Assembly: GCA_950097015.1 (NCBI GenBank)
Contig: CATNEN010000039.1
Location: forward strand, 1,736,001 to 1,800,000
DNA length: 64,000 nucleotides
Direction of reading: 5' to 3'
DNA from: Macrostomum hystrix
Taxonomy: Eukaryota > Platyhelminthes > Macrostomidae
The stretch's first letter is position 1. Each line of letters starts with the position of its first letter. This document shows, piece after piece, positions 47,565-58,725 of the stretch. A program made the translations under genes and the position numbers. The notes below the pieces were generated by a model, which was not told where the DNA came from, did no database searches, and saw only the letters and a list, made by a program, of their open reading frames with translations.

Positions 47565-48223
47565 TCACCCGAAGTTCACGGCGGGGACGGTGGCGCCCTG
47601 CTTGTAGAAGTCGGGCGCGTACTCGGCGGCCTGATAGATTTTGTCGCCGTGGGCGGCTGAGCAGAAGCCGTTGCGCTGGTCGATCTGGGCCTCTGGGTTA
47701 GGATTGAAGAGATGGGGAGGTGCCGTTTCGTGGCGCAGGAGAATTACAGAAACAGTCGGAAACTGTGCCTCACCCTTCCGCTTGCTGCCCATTGTGGCGT
47801 CAAAGTCCACGTGGTCGCAGCTGTACTCGCTGCGCTTGTGCTGCTTGTCGACGCCGAAGAAGCACTTCTTGCCAGTTGGATAGCCGTTGGTGTAGTAGGA
47901 CCACTCCATTGCAGAGCAGCTGTTCGAGCCTGGGTTCGGATTGGACAGCAGCTGCTGTTGCGAACTGGACTACTCACAGTAGCGATGCAAGGAAATTAAC
48001 GATCCTAAGTTTTCTGGCTACTCCTCACCTGGAAAGGTGCGCAGATGCGAGGACAGCTCAGGCCAGAGCTGCTCATTCTTGCGAGCGTCGTTCCGCGGCG
48101 ACGGAATGTAGCGCAGCGACGACTTCCAATCCGGCCCGCAGCTGCGTGAGTGGCGCATTGCAGCAGTAACTATTGAGGTGACTAAGTAAACTAACAAACT
48201 AACAAACTAACAAACAAACAAAC

Positions 48224-48314
<91 letters not shown>

Positions 48315-48328
48315 GTAACTAACTAGCC

Positions 48329-48381
<53 letters not shown>

Positions 48382-48384
48382 GCC

Positions 48385-48450
<66 letters not shown>

Positions 48451-48464
48451 GTAACTAACTAGCC

Positions 48465-48509
<45 letters not shown>

Positions 48510-48543
48510 GCTAACAAACTAACTAACAAACTAACTAACTAAG

Positions 48544-48633
<90 letters not shown>

Positions 48634-48636
48634 GCC

Positions 48637-48710
<74 letters not shown>

Positions 48711-48724
48711 GTAACTAACTAGCC

Positions 48725-48790
<66 letters not shown>

Positions 48791-49661
48791 GTAACTAACT
48801 AGCCAACTAACTAACTAACTAACTAACTAAATAACTAACTAAATAGCTAGCGAAAGTATAAATAACGCAGCTTCGTGAGCAGATAGACTACGTGTGGAAA
48901 TAAGATAGAATGATGCAATCAGAACTCGAAGCAGGTCAATCAGGTCATTGATCACTGATAATTTAGATAAAAACATTGATTATTAGAGAGCAGCAAAATG
49001 ATTACACAAGAATCATAAACAAAGAGTGAACAGTAATCGCGTGTATCAATTAAGCAGAGTGATATGATGGACAGCTCTTGTGCTCTGGAGCTGCATTGGC
49101 TTACAGTTTTAGTAAATGAGTGGTTCAGTTAGGCAGCTCGCCCACTCCATTGTCGACTGAAACCGATGAAAAACTGCATGAAGATAATTGGATAAGATAT
49201 GCATTTGCGAAATTTATTTGAATATTTTGGGTAGTTTAGAACTTATTTAGTTGCTATAAATTTTAAATCTAAAAAGTGTTAACTCAAGCGATGCAAATTA
49301 TTTTGTTAATAGTGACGTGGAAAAAAGGCTTTTGGTGAATCGAATGCACACCCTTGAGTAAGGACTCACTCTGTGTAATCCGGTTCCACGGCAATCGCAT
49401 GCGGTTTCCAGGCGGTGTCGTCGGTTGTGCAGTGGCCGTGGTGCAGGAACCGGCGTCGCCGCATCGTGTGACTCTCAGGTGGCTGCGCCTTCGTGTTGTG
49501 CTGCTCGGGAAAGTGCCGCTTTTCGCGCTCTTCAAAGCAGTAAATAGTCAACTTTCTACACTCAAAATTGGCATTTAAAATGAAAAAAATGTCATTCCAA
49601 ATTCGAAATGGAACTCACCGACAAATCCAGGCTTGCCAACTTCCGTTGTAACGTGCAGCAT
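47565..49661 (-). CDS. Uncharacterised protein, five exons, 199 residues
   Basis: Minus-strand exons 49661-49619, 49529-49370, 48141-48029, 47929-47774 and 47692-47565. All introns are GT-AG and every phase matches, which makes the model strong although I recognise no domain. The protein starts MLHVTTEVGKPGFVEREK, is rich in His, Arg, Tyr and Trp, and contains PDWKSSLRYIPSPRNDARKN, NEQLWPELSSH, MEWSYYTNGYPTGKKCFFG and HGDKIYQAAEYAPDFYKQG. No signal peptide or membrane segment is visible. The aromatic, basic, low-repeat style recalls small axonemal microtubule inner proteins, but that is only an impression. The last intron is 81 nt, a multiple of 3 without stops. The stop TGA overlaps a donor-like GGTGAGC, so a further 3' exon cannot be excluded. 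Intron 2 holds the ACTA array. Confidence 0.75.
48180..48852. repeat. (ACTA)n tetranucleotide array in an intron
   Basis: About 165 units of ACTA/CTAA, interrupted at intervals by AACTAGCCAACTAA and AAGTAACTAA. The AAGTAACTAACTAGCCAACT block recurs at least four times, so part of the array is organised in longer units. On the gene's sense strand it reads (TAGT)n. Confidence 0.97.
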
Positions 49662-51105
49662 TTCAATTCTGAAACAGATTTACATTGAACCGATAACTAT
49701 GAAAAAATGCATATTTCACTTTTAGTTTACGGGCATGGAGATTATTGTTCAGTGTTGTTTTCTGTGCAGATTTGCATCGCTTAAACTGTGGCTCTTGTGA
49801 TTTTATTTGGATAACTTTAATTTATATAGAAAAATAAACATACATTTGAGACTTAAACTGCCTAATCTATTTGGTAAATGATCGGAGGAGATAGATTCAG
49901 AAAATATTTCATCATATACCTACAGGGACTACAGTAAATTCACACTACACTTTAAGCATAGCTTCATTAACTGTTTTCGTTTCGAATTTAATTTATTGAG
50001 ATTTGAAATTTCTTATCTCATTAACTCTAGATAAATAAATATATTATTTTAATTATTCTCAAAATTTTGCTTAGTTTAATTGAAGCGCGAACGTTTAGAA
50101 TTAAATTAGTGATCTATAAAAAATACAGATATATAATTTTAAATATAAATTACTTATATACGTGGTTTATAATATTGAAAGTAGCTGCAACAACAACCAA
50201 TTAAAAATAAATGCAGCCGGAGTCAGTTCGGACAAAACAAAGGTAATGTATTGAGTCATGACAAATATATCGCGGCGCAGTCTACAGCCATTACCACACA
50301 GTTGAACTGATCTTAAGTCAGGTCTTAAGTCAGGGTAAAAGCGCCCAGAAACAAATTATAAGCAGCATATTAAAGTATAAAACACTTCAACTGAACTCTT
50401 TGACTGTAGAAATTCAAAGAGTTCAGTTATAGAAAAGTTCAACTCTAGAAACGTTACACTTCTTCTACACCATAATCCAAAAAAACTGTCTTAGTAATGT
50501 ATTTTAAAAACACATATAGACTCATAAATATAATTAAGTATTTAGAAGTGATAATATTTTTTGTGATACTAAAAAGCAATTTTGTTATTGACAGTGAAAT
50601 AATCTAAATGCTTGGCCAGAAAACTATAAACTGTAAAATTTGTTTTACAGGACACCACACGAAGTTTAAAACCTTTCGCTCTTTTCGGCATCATCATACG
50701 ACAACAATAGCGCCTAACAATTATCCCAATATTCAATAATCACAATAATCACATCACATAATAGTTCGAACGACTAAGCCTTCTATCGTCCCGTGTGCCG
50801 TCGTCTAAATTTATTTATTTGGCTCTAGTCTTTTGCACACTAATACAGTCTACAGAATACTGTTACACAACTTTCAGCACAGCTTAAATTGCATCAACCG
50901 GTTAAAATTCCTAAAAGCTTTAGACCAGAGTTTCATTTTTACTTACCCTGATTAAATAAAGTAAGTAGGATCATAGACTGGAGTCATCCATTTTCTAGGC
51001 CTATTTCAAAGTTAGTATAACTAGTATAATATTTGTTAGTATAACTAAGTCTAAACTTATAAATGTGTCATAGAAACTAGAACCTAGCTAATAAGAAACA
51101 AAATT
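49662..51105. other. AT-rich intergenic DNA
   Basis: No gene recognised. This is presumably the upstream region of the 199-residue protein gene. Confidence 0.4.
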
Positions 51106-51191
51106 TGCAGGAGGGCTATGGGCAATGGCACAAAATTTGGTGACACTCGACGTGCAGCCAGCAAAGAGGCAATTCTGCCCATTTTGCTGAC
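51106..51191 (-). mobile_element. SINE-like element, 3' fragment (copy 4)
   Basis: The reverse complement of the 13232-13318 part of the full copy. TGCAGGAGGGCT, ATTTGGTGACACT, GCAGCCAGC and GAGGCAATTCTGCCCATTT align with about 12-15% mismatches. The rest of the element is absent. Confidence 0.72.
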
Positions 51192-51946
51192 TGTTTTAGT
51201 GTTAATTTACTTTTATTAACTTTATCTTCACAATGCTAACTTTGTCCTAGGCCTTCTGTTCTCAATTAATTGACACTAAGGATATGATGTCACCAAAGTT
51301 GTTACAGTGTTATTTTAAAATAATGTCTAAGTAATTACAAAAATGTTACAGGGCTTTCTTAGAATATGTTTCTGAGAATGTTGTCTAGATATTTTTTTAA
51401 TTTTCTGGATAGTATATTTTTAGTCTAGTCTGATATGTAGCTTTAAAATGACATAGTTATAGCTACTACTCTTTTTGACACCCTTTATATTTATAGATTT
51501 GGTCACCCACATTCAAGAAGTTTTATATAGCAAAATACTTATATAGAAATATTTTTCATGTGATTATTGTCATTAAAACTATTTTAGTTAAAGTAGCTTG
51601 ATACTAAAGTTTTCAATACAAAAGTATATTTTTGAATTCACTAAATGATCTGTCAGAACAAGATTTGATCATTCTAAAATCATATTAAGCTAACTTAAAT
51701 CATACTGACTAGACTAGTTACTTAGTATTCACATCATAACATAAGCTAAAAGATAAATTGCAAATTATTAATTATTCTGTCTTGATTCTAGGTCTATTCT
51801 AAGATATAACTTTTTTAATTTAAAAATATTTATGTTTGCAATTAGAGTTAAGCTAGTAATTTTATTTAGAATTTCTATAGGTAAAAGTTGATATACTTAG
51901 ACCAAAATAAGTATTGTTTTTAGAGATTTCAGATTCTTTTGCATTA

Positions 51947-52592
51947 GGGTAATGTATCATCAACTAAACAAGAATGTGTATTTTTTTAACTTCAGACCTA
52001 AGCTACAGATTTTCTATTTAAGATATGATAATAAATCAGAAGCCAAGTTATAGAAAACAGTTATATCTTTCTAAAAAGTATCTACTTTTGCTATTTTGTC
52101 AAATAGAAAAAAAGTTATTTGTGTTTTTTTTTAATCTAAAACCGAACAATGATTTTCATGTATCTTTAAACCAAACAGAGAATTTGATGTTCGGTTTTAC
52201 GATTTGAGTGAGTGGTTTAATCTTATTTTAAGGAGTGAACTATCATGAATTATGTCATTTGAAAGCATTTTTCATGCTCTATAAATAACTACATTTATGG
52301 TCATTTAATTGGAAAGCAACCATATACAATCTTAGTCTAATGTACATACTGAAAAAATGTTGTTAAAAATTACGCTTTTAAGATAAAAATTTTACTGAAA
52401 CATCAATATCTTTCTTTCCTCTTAAAGCTTCATTGCATGTCATGCCTTAGCTTGTAGATAATTTCTTCGACTTTCAAATTAGTTGTTCTGTGAAACACAA
52501 TAGCTTGTTTCTGTCTCACACAAGACCAAAGAAGGAGTCAAAATTCTTGTTTGGTTTTGAAGATACACTTTTTAGTTGATGATACATTACCC
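51947..52592. mobile_element. 646-bp MITE with 22-bp inverted termini and TA target duplication
   Basis: The left end GGGTAATGTATCATCAACTA (51947) is matched exactly by the reverse complement at the right end (TAGTTGATGATACATTACCC, ending 52592). TA flanks both ends, as expected for Tc1/mariner-type insertion. The interior is very AT-rich and has no transposase frame. Confidence 0.8.
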
Positions 52593-53650
52593 TATATAGT
52601 GTTTGTGATTATGTCATAATGATTATTTCATAATCTTTCTACTTTCTCTTTCTTAGTTTGTTGTTTTTAAGGTATTTATAAATTGGATATTCTATTGTTA
52701 AATTTACAAACTTAGCATTTGCAAATGTTTTATTTTAGCTATGTCCATTATAATATTAGCATAAAGTTTATTGATATATACTGGGAACTGTAAAATTTGG
52801 CTCTAAAGAGTTTAGCTCAAAACTAACAACACCAACTCTGTACCCCACCATACCTTGCCCTACAACACTTCCACCAGGCTGCACTGTGTCATACTTTGCA
52901 CTGTGCCATACTTTGCCCCACTAGGTGCCATGCCAACTGAAATTTAATAAATGGGCTTAAGCCCATATAATTTTTTTTACCAAGGACACTGCTAAATTTG
53001 TCTGTATAACTTGATGAGTCATTTATTTTAGAAAACAAGGAAATATGAAGTCTATTTTACTTAACAAGCATATTGTTTGTTTGCTTCACTAATTCAAAAA
53101 GATTGTCCACATGGTATAGTTTGTTATACTTCATTGTGTTTTTTATGTGTAAACTGTGTTTACCAATATTATACTATATAAAACAAATCTGAGTTCAAAT
53201 GTAATTAGTATTTTTTTGTTAAAACAAGTTGACATAATCTAAATTATATATTCGAATTTGCTTTCAAAATAAAAAACATACTAGTAGACCATTTAACCAT
53301 GACTGCATGAGTACAAGTGAACTATGACCTTAAAGGAGAGAAATTGTGCATGTTAAATAGCATCTCTATCTATATATATGAAACAGCATTTTTATGGCTA
53401 TATTACTCAAAGCTTCTATAAGCCTTAGCAGTGAAAATCATCCAAATACTCAAACTTGGTCACCAATTGTTGCTTGTCATATTGCTGTGGCTTTGTGGGT
53501 TTGTAAACTAATATAGTTTGTGTGGTCATTTAATATCAGGTAAAGTAACCCCCTATCCTTCAAGTTTGAGCTGTTTTAGTATAAAATATTCTAAATGTAG
53601 AACAATCACAGCTTTATAGATAATTTTCGTAGTTTGTAATTTAAAAGTTG
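52593..53650. other. AT-rich intergenic DNA
   Basis: No gene or array. Includes the 3' flank of the GT32 gene. Confidence 0.4.
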
Positions 53651-55136
53651 TCAGATTTTGCAGTGTGACAGTGGCAGCAGTTGTCGAATTGGTATTTGCT
53701 TGTCTTTCTGTGTTCTGTAGCTAGTGTGCAGAAACCAATGCACTGTGTAGGCCTCAGGCGGCACAGGCTTTGTAGTGAAGTTTCGCTTGGCCAATTGTTG
53801 GCAGATGCGGCGCTTGATTGGCGACTGATGACCGGGCGTCCAGCATGAGAGTCGACTGCGTCTTGGCAAATAAGCAGCGTCCCAAATCGGCTGGAACAGA
53901 TCTGGGTGAGCCAAGACCATCGATCTGCTCGTGCTGGCCATTTCGTTGCCGAATTCTGCTAAATACTGTTCGTAGAAGTCGTTGAGCATCATTGGCCCGG
54001 TTGAGAAGACAGCCTGCCAAGAGTTGCGCTTTTTATAGGCCCAGTTGCGCTGAAACCATGCTGGCCAGCGCTGCAATACGTAGGTTAGAAATGCCTGTCC
54101 AGGTTGGCTCATTAGCAAAGCGTTGGACACTAGGCGCGGCTTGTCGTACAGAAATATGGCATGCTCCAGCGGCTCCTGCGACCACATGGCTGAGTAATTG
54201 GCTAGCAGCGGGCTGAAATCGCGACGGAGTTCTACGTCGAGATCGGCGTACACACCGCCAACGTGATGGAGTATAACTAGCCGTCCAATATCTGAGCGCT
54301 CTAGTCCGTTTGTTAGCTGGCGATAGATGCGATACACCGTGGGATAGTATGTGCCTGCAAGATTGATAAGTGACTCGCTATGAAATTGTAAGCTGCCGTA
54401 TTTGTTGAGGTAACTTTTTGCATTGAACAGGCCCTATCGGGTATAGTTAAATAGTTAATCTAGCATTAAAAATGCAGTTAAATGGATCAAATTTAACGGT
54501 TAATATTAAACGGATATTGTTAGCTTAAAATGATTAAGTTTGATATATTTGCGTCAGATATGTAGTTTGAAGATCTGCTTATTTGTTAAGTCTAGTAGGA
54601 AAGCGTGTTGATAATCATGATGTGATTATCATGTTTACTACTCGTAAGTAAGGAAGGTCGCACCAGTGCTTGCCTATTAACTTTTTTAATTGCTTGTCAC
54701 TCCAATGCATAAATCGAAATGGTTCAGCAGCGGCAGAGGCATTTAACAATCGTTTCCATGACTTCAAATGTGGCTCGTGTCTCTCCATAGCCAGACCGTG
54801 CTTGCTAGTAAAGTGCACAATTGGTGGTATTGATTTAGAATAGAGCCGACCGATTTGCCAGCATTGAATGCTGCCGTCAGCTAGAGCCCGGCGCAATGCG
54901 CTCTCATTCTGTGGCAGATAATAGTTCCAACCAGAGGCATTGGCCAACGTCGCTTCGTGCAAATTGATGTCAAAGACGCTAGCCACCTCTGGCACGTCGA
55001 CTCTGTTTTGCTTGAACCAGGCGTCAGTGTTTATCTTCGAGATATTTAGTAGCAGCGTTAGCGCTGCTCCGGAGAAGCACGCAGCATATGTTAATCTTCG
55101 CAGTCGGCATAGGCCGACACCGCTGACGTTTCTCAT
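53651..55136 (-). CDS. GT32-family glycosyltransferase with DXD motif (type II Golgi protein)
   Basis: At least two minus-strand exons: about 55136-54640 and about 54354-53651 (stop at 53651-53653). N-terminus: short cytoplasmic tail, then a membrane anchor (LTYAACFSGAALTLLLNIS). The luminal part has IPPIVHFTSKHG, the family's W-I/V-H entry strand, then FRFMHWSDKQLKKLI. The second exon has SDIGRLVILHHVGGVYADLD, the hallmark of the Gly_transf_sug (PF04488) fold, where DLD binds the metal and nucleotide sugar. The C-terminus has VSNALLMSQPGQAFL and VHWFLHTS, also typical. Relatives include alpha-1,4-glycosyltransferases and inositol-phosphoceramide mannosyltransferases; the substrate here is unknown. 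The splice junction is unresolved. The best acceptor (CTTGCAG at 54355) needs a phase-1 donor, while the donors after LPYLR are phase 0, so a small extra exon, another acceptor (the frame is open back to about 54437) or a sequence error is possible. Confidence 0.82.
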
Positions 55137-56167
55137 AACTGTTCGGCTCTCGGCCCCGAGCTACGATTAGCAGAATAGAGACTTGTCAGCTGTCTTTTAA
55201 TCCCACATGGCGTTTAAATTAGTTACCTATAAAGCGTTGCCTTCGATTCAATGGCTTATGATTTCTTAGACTGTCTTATTTATCGGGTCTGGCCGCATGC
55301 CGGAGCTGTACGCAAGGACCCGATTGATTACAGCCTAATATCCTTATTATTATGTGCACATTGAATTATGTGCACTAGAAACACCTGCCTCCCTTAACGG
55401 CTTTTGTGCTTAGCCAAAATTGAGAAAGAAAAGCTAGAAGCGAAATTCATTCACAGTTGGCCAAGCTTCTAAAGCTTATCAGCGAATGAACAAGTGCAAG
55501 TCTATGGCGCCCCCTCTTTTCTCACAATAATGTCCCGCCTTAACTGCCGTTTCCATTTTCCTTTTCAATAGCGAGCTTCTTCTCACCCCTCACATTTTCA
55601 TACGATTTTGAACTGGGACCGTCTCCCATAACTGGAAAGTCAATATCCTTAAGTCATTCATTCAGCTTTTAAGATCAATGAGACACAGGTGCAATTTGAG
55701 CACGAGCGATTTTTTTACCGCGTCTCGCTTTCAGACGATAGCTTAGCTAGGCGATTATGCCGATATTTCGCTAAACGATATGGGTGGCAAGATTTCGCCC
55801 CTCTGACTCTTTCTTGGATATACTCCTCTGATCTAAGTAATCGTTTGCTATGCTAACTACAAGGTTTTTTTAGTAAATTCCCCATGGCCATAAGTTTTAG
55901 TCGTCTGTTGACGGCTTCGGACTCCCAACCTAGGGGTTCAGATCTCAGCACAGAAAAAATCGTGTCTTCGAGCACTTACTTCCTTATAATTAAGTGAATA
56001 TATCAAGTGACAGCAAGTGACAGCAAAGTAACACTTTTAGTCTGACCAAACAGGATTGCATATTAGGCCATGTATAAGTTCTATCTGCAGTTAAATGACA
56101 CAAATGGCAATTAAATCAACAGAAGCGGCTTTTGACTTTCCCCACAGCTTCAAACCTAACAGCTCAA
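55137..56167. other. Intergenic / promoter region between divergent genes
   Basis: Lies between the minus-strand GT32 gene and the plus-strand POLR1H gene, so it probably holds both promoters. CTTTCCCCACAG at 56137-56148 looks like an acceptor just before the POLR1H start. No coding sequence recognised. Confidence 0.4.
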
Positions 56168-56960
56168 ATGACACCCGCTAGGCAGCAGCAGCGACCTTCT
56201 GTTGGTGCGGTTGCTGGTCATAGGCGAAAATCTGCCGCAGTTTCGGGTTCCGAGTTAATTGCTGCTCAGCCGCCGCCGCCTTCAATTGAATTGCACCGAA
56301 TGCACCTGGAATTCTGCTACAGCTGCGGAGCAATGCTGCCGGCCTACTGGGAATCCCACGTGGCCTGCTCGGCCTGCAAGCGACTCACCTTTCTGGCTTG
56401 GTTTGCCAACTGTCCGCCCGCTCAGTTCCAGCTGCTATTTGAGTCCACTGCCGCTGCTGCTGCCGCGGCCGTTGCAGAGCAGGATGAGCAGAGCCAACTC
56501 ATCGATGACAGCTCGCTGGAAGGCTGCGAGCACGAACGGATACCAGTCGATCCGAAGTGAGTTCTAAGAATCTTGAACTTTTGTCCGAACCGCGTTAGTG
56601 CTAATGGCCTACTCATAATTTGCAGTCCTAACGATATTGAGAATATGTCTCAAACCTCACAGGTTCGCCAAGCTCGTTGCCAGCGTTCGTCGTGAGCTCA
56701 TCGGCGGCGAGATGGAAGCAGACGAAGAAGTTGAGGGCTCCGCCAAGCGTTCGGAGAAGCACAAACACCGGCAGCAACAGCAGCAGCAGCAGCAAGCAGA
56801 AGAAGCTGCCAGCAGTTTGCCAACGGTGAGGCGCGAGTGCCAGCACTGCGGCTGCTCTCGCATGTACTATCGCACTATGCAGACCAGATCGGCAGACGAG
56901 GGCCAGACTGTGGTGTACACCTGCACTAACTGCAGCCGCACAGAGGTGGAGTTCTCCTGA
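56168..56960 (+). CDS. POLR1H: RNA polymerase I subunit RPA12 (POLR1H/ZNRD1)
   Basis: Two exons, 56168-56556 and 56663-56960, joined in phase across a GT-AG intron; 228 residues. Two zinc ribbons are visible. The N-terminal one is FCYSCGAMLPAY with VACSACKR about 20 residues later. The C-terminal TFIIS-type one is ECQHCGCSRMYYRTMQTRSA followed by DEGQTVVYTCTNCS, including the invariant RSADEGQT loop that reaches the polymerase active site. Known role: supports RNA cleavage and termination by Pol I in the nucleolus, acting on pre-rRNA synthesis. The family is normally about 120-130 residues. This protein has a long basic, Pro-rich N-terminus, an Ala run after the first ribbon, an acidic segment and a Gln run (about residues 169-176) between the ribbons. 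The start is the first ATG after an acceptor-like CCCCACAG. Confidence 0.93.
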
Positions 56961-56988
56961 GCTGTCTCCTGGCCATTGCGTGTTCTGA

Positions 56989-56994
56989 ATTAAA
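56989..56994 (+). terminator. Possible poly(A) signal of POLR1H
   Basis: ATTAAA, 29 bases after the stop codon; a common variant of the AATAAA signal. Confidence 0.4.
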
Positions 56995-57169
56995 ATTTTA
57001 TCCTTGCATTTCTCAGTTTTGTTTATGTATTGCTAGCTTATATTAAAAAATGTCATCCAACAGTGGCTCAAGACACTAGAGTTTTTGCGCTTTTGGGACT
57101 TTCTTTTTCTCTTTATCAGGTGCTGCAGTGAGTTTCTCCCTCCGATCCTCCGATCCCTCCGATACCTGA

Positions 57170-57760
57170 GGGGATCCACCCCTCAGGTACTTCAGTTAGT
57201 TGGGCTCCACCCCTCAGGTACGGCAGTTAGTTGTGCTCCACCCCTCAGGTACTGCAGTGAGTTGGGCTCCACCCCTCAGGTACTTCAGTGAGTTGGGCTC
57301 CACCCCTCAGGTACTGCAGTGAGTTGGGCTCCACCCCTCAGGTACTTCAGTGAGTTGGGCTCCACCCCTCAGGTACTGCAGTGAGTTGGGCTCCACCCCT
57401 CAGGTACTGCAGTGAGTTGGGCTCCACCCCTCAGGTACTTCAGTGAGTTGGGCTCCACCCCTCAGGTACTTCAATTGTTGGGCTCCACCCCTCAGGTACT
57501 TGAGTTAGTTGGGCTCCACCCCTCAGGTACTTCAGTTAGTTGGGCTCCACCCCTCAGGTACTGCAGTGAGTTGGGCTCCACCCCTCAGGTACTTCAGTGA
57601 GTTGGGCTCCACCCCTCAGGTACTTCAGTTAGTTGGGATCCACCCCTCAGGTACTTCAGTGAGTTGGGCTCCACCCCTCAGGTACTTCAGTGAGTTGGGC
57701 TCCACCCCTCAGGTACTTCAGTGAGTTGGGCTCCACCCCTCAGGTACTCCACCCCTTAGG
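57170..57760. repeat. 31-bp minisatellite
   Basis: About 19 copies of a 31-bp unit with TTGGGCTCCACCCCTCAGGT and CTTCAGTGAG. It lies between POLR1H and the C15orf61-like gene. Confidence 0.95.
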
Positions 57761-58129
57761 AATAGTTGTGTCCTAGTTTCGAGAGAGAAATGGCTATAGG
57801 AGCACAACTTAGAAGCTGGTCGCTGATTGGCCAAACTAAGCGGCAGGTTTTGCTTTGTTCTCTGTTTGCGCTCGACTCGCGTTGCCTAAATTTTCTGTTG
57901 CCAGTTAAAAATAAGTGCAACCGATTTTCTTAGCAGTTCAAGCGCCCACTCGCACCTGATGGAGGCCACTTGAAACTGGCAGCGTTGCGCGAATTACGCC
58001 TCACACGCTACTTAAATCTTTTTTATTTTGAGTGCGTTGACTAAATTAACAGCATTGTGTCCTGGAACCTGGAAGACTAGGGAAGAGGAAAGAAAAGGAA
58101 AGAAATCAAGGGACACATGGGAATCATGC
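57761..58129. other. Unique spacer
   Basis: No gene recognised. Confidence 0.35.
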
Positions 58130-58600
58130 GGAAGACGGCAAGGGGAAGAGTGAAGAAAATATGGAAAAGGCAAGGGGAAGAGTGGGAAAAATGCGGAAGA
58201 AGGCAAGGGGAAGAGTGGGAAAAATGCGGAAGAAGGCAAGGGGAAGAGTGGGGAAAATGCGGAAGAAGGCAAGGGGAAGAGTGGGGGAAAGTACGGGAGA
58301 AGGCAAGGGGGAGAGTGGGGATAATATGGAAAAGGCAAGGGGAAGCGTCGGGAAAATACGGGAGAAGACAAGGGGAGAGAGTAGCGAAAATAGAAGAAGT
58401 TATGGGGATAAAGTGAGTACAATTAGGGATATAGTGGAGAAAATAAGAAAGAAGGCAAGGGGAGAGGGTGCGAATAATAGGGCAGAAGGCAAGGGGAGAG
58501 GGTGCGAATAATAGGGCAGAAGGCAAGGGGAGAGGGTGCGAATAATAGGGCAGAAGGCAAGGGGAGAGGGTGCGAATAATAGGGCAGAAGGCAAGGGAGA
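58130..58600. repeat. Purine-rich 33-34 bp minisatellite
   Basis: About 14 diverging units with AGGCAAGGGGAAGAGTGGG. The left units carry AAATGCGGAAGA and the right units GTGCGAATAATAGGGCAGA. Nearly all purine on the plus strand for 470 bp. Frames through it on both strands are artefacts. Confidence 0.93.
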
Positions 58601-58725
58601 CATTTGAAATAATAGAGAACAACACAAGCGGGAAAATTGGGAATAATTGGAAGTGAAATAGAATCAGGAAAATAAATGAAAATGAAATGGAAAATAAACC
58701 GTAAGGGTTGTTGCCGTGTCTTGCC

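Noticed and set aside
52025-52207. 60-codon frame inside the 646-bp MITE as a transposase remnant
   Set aside because: AT-rich, Lys/Phe/Leu-biased random frame without DDE-type motifs.
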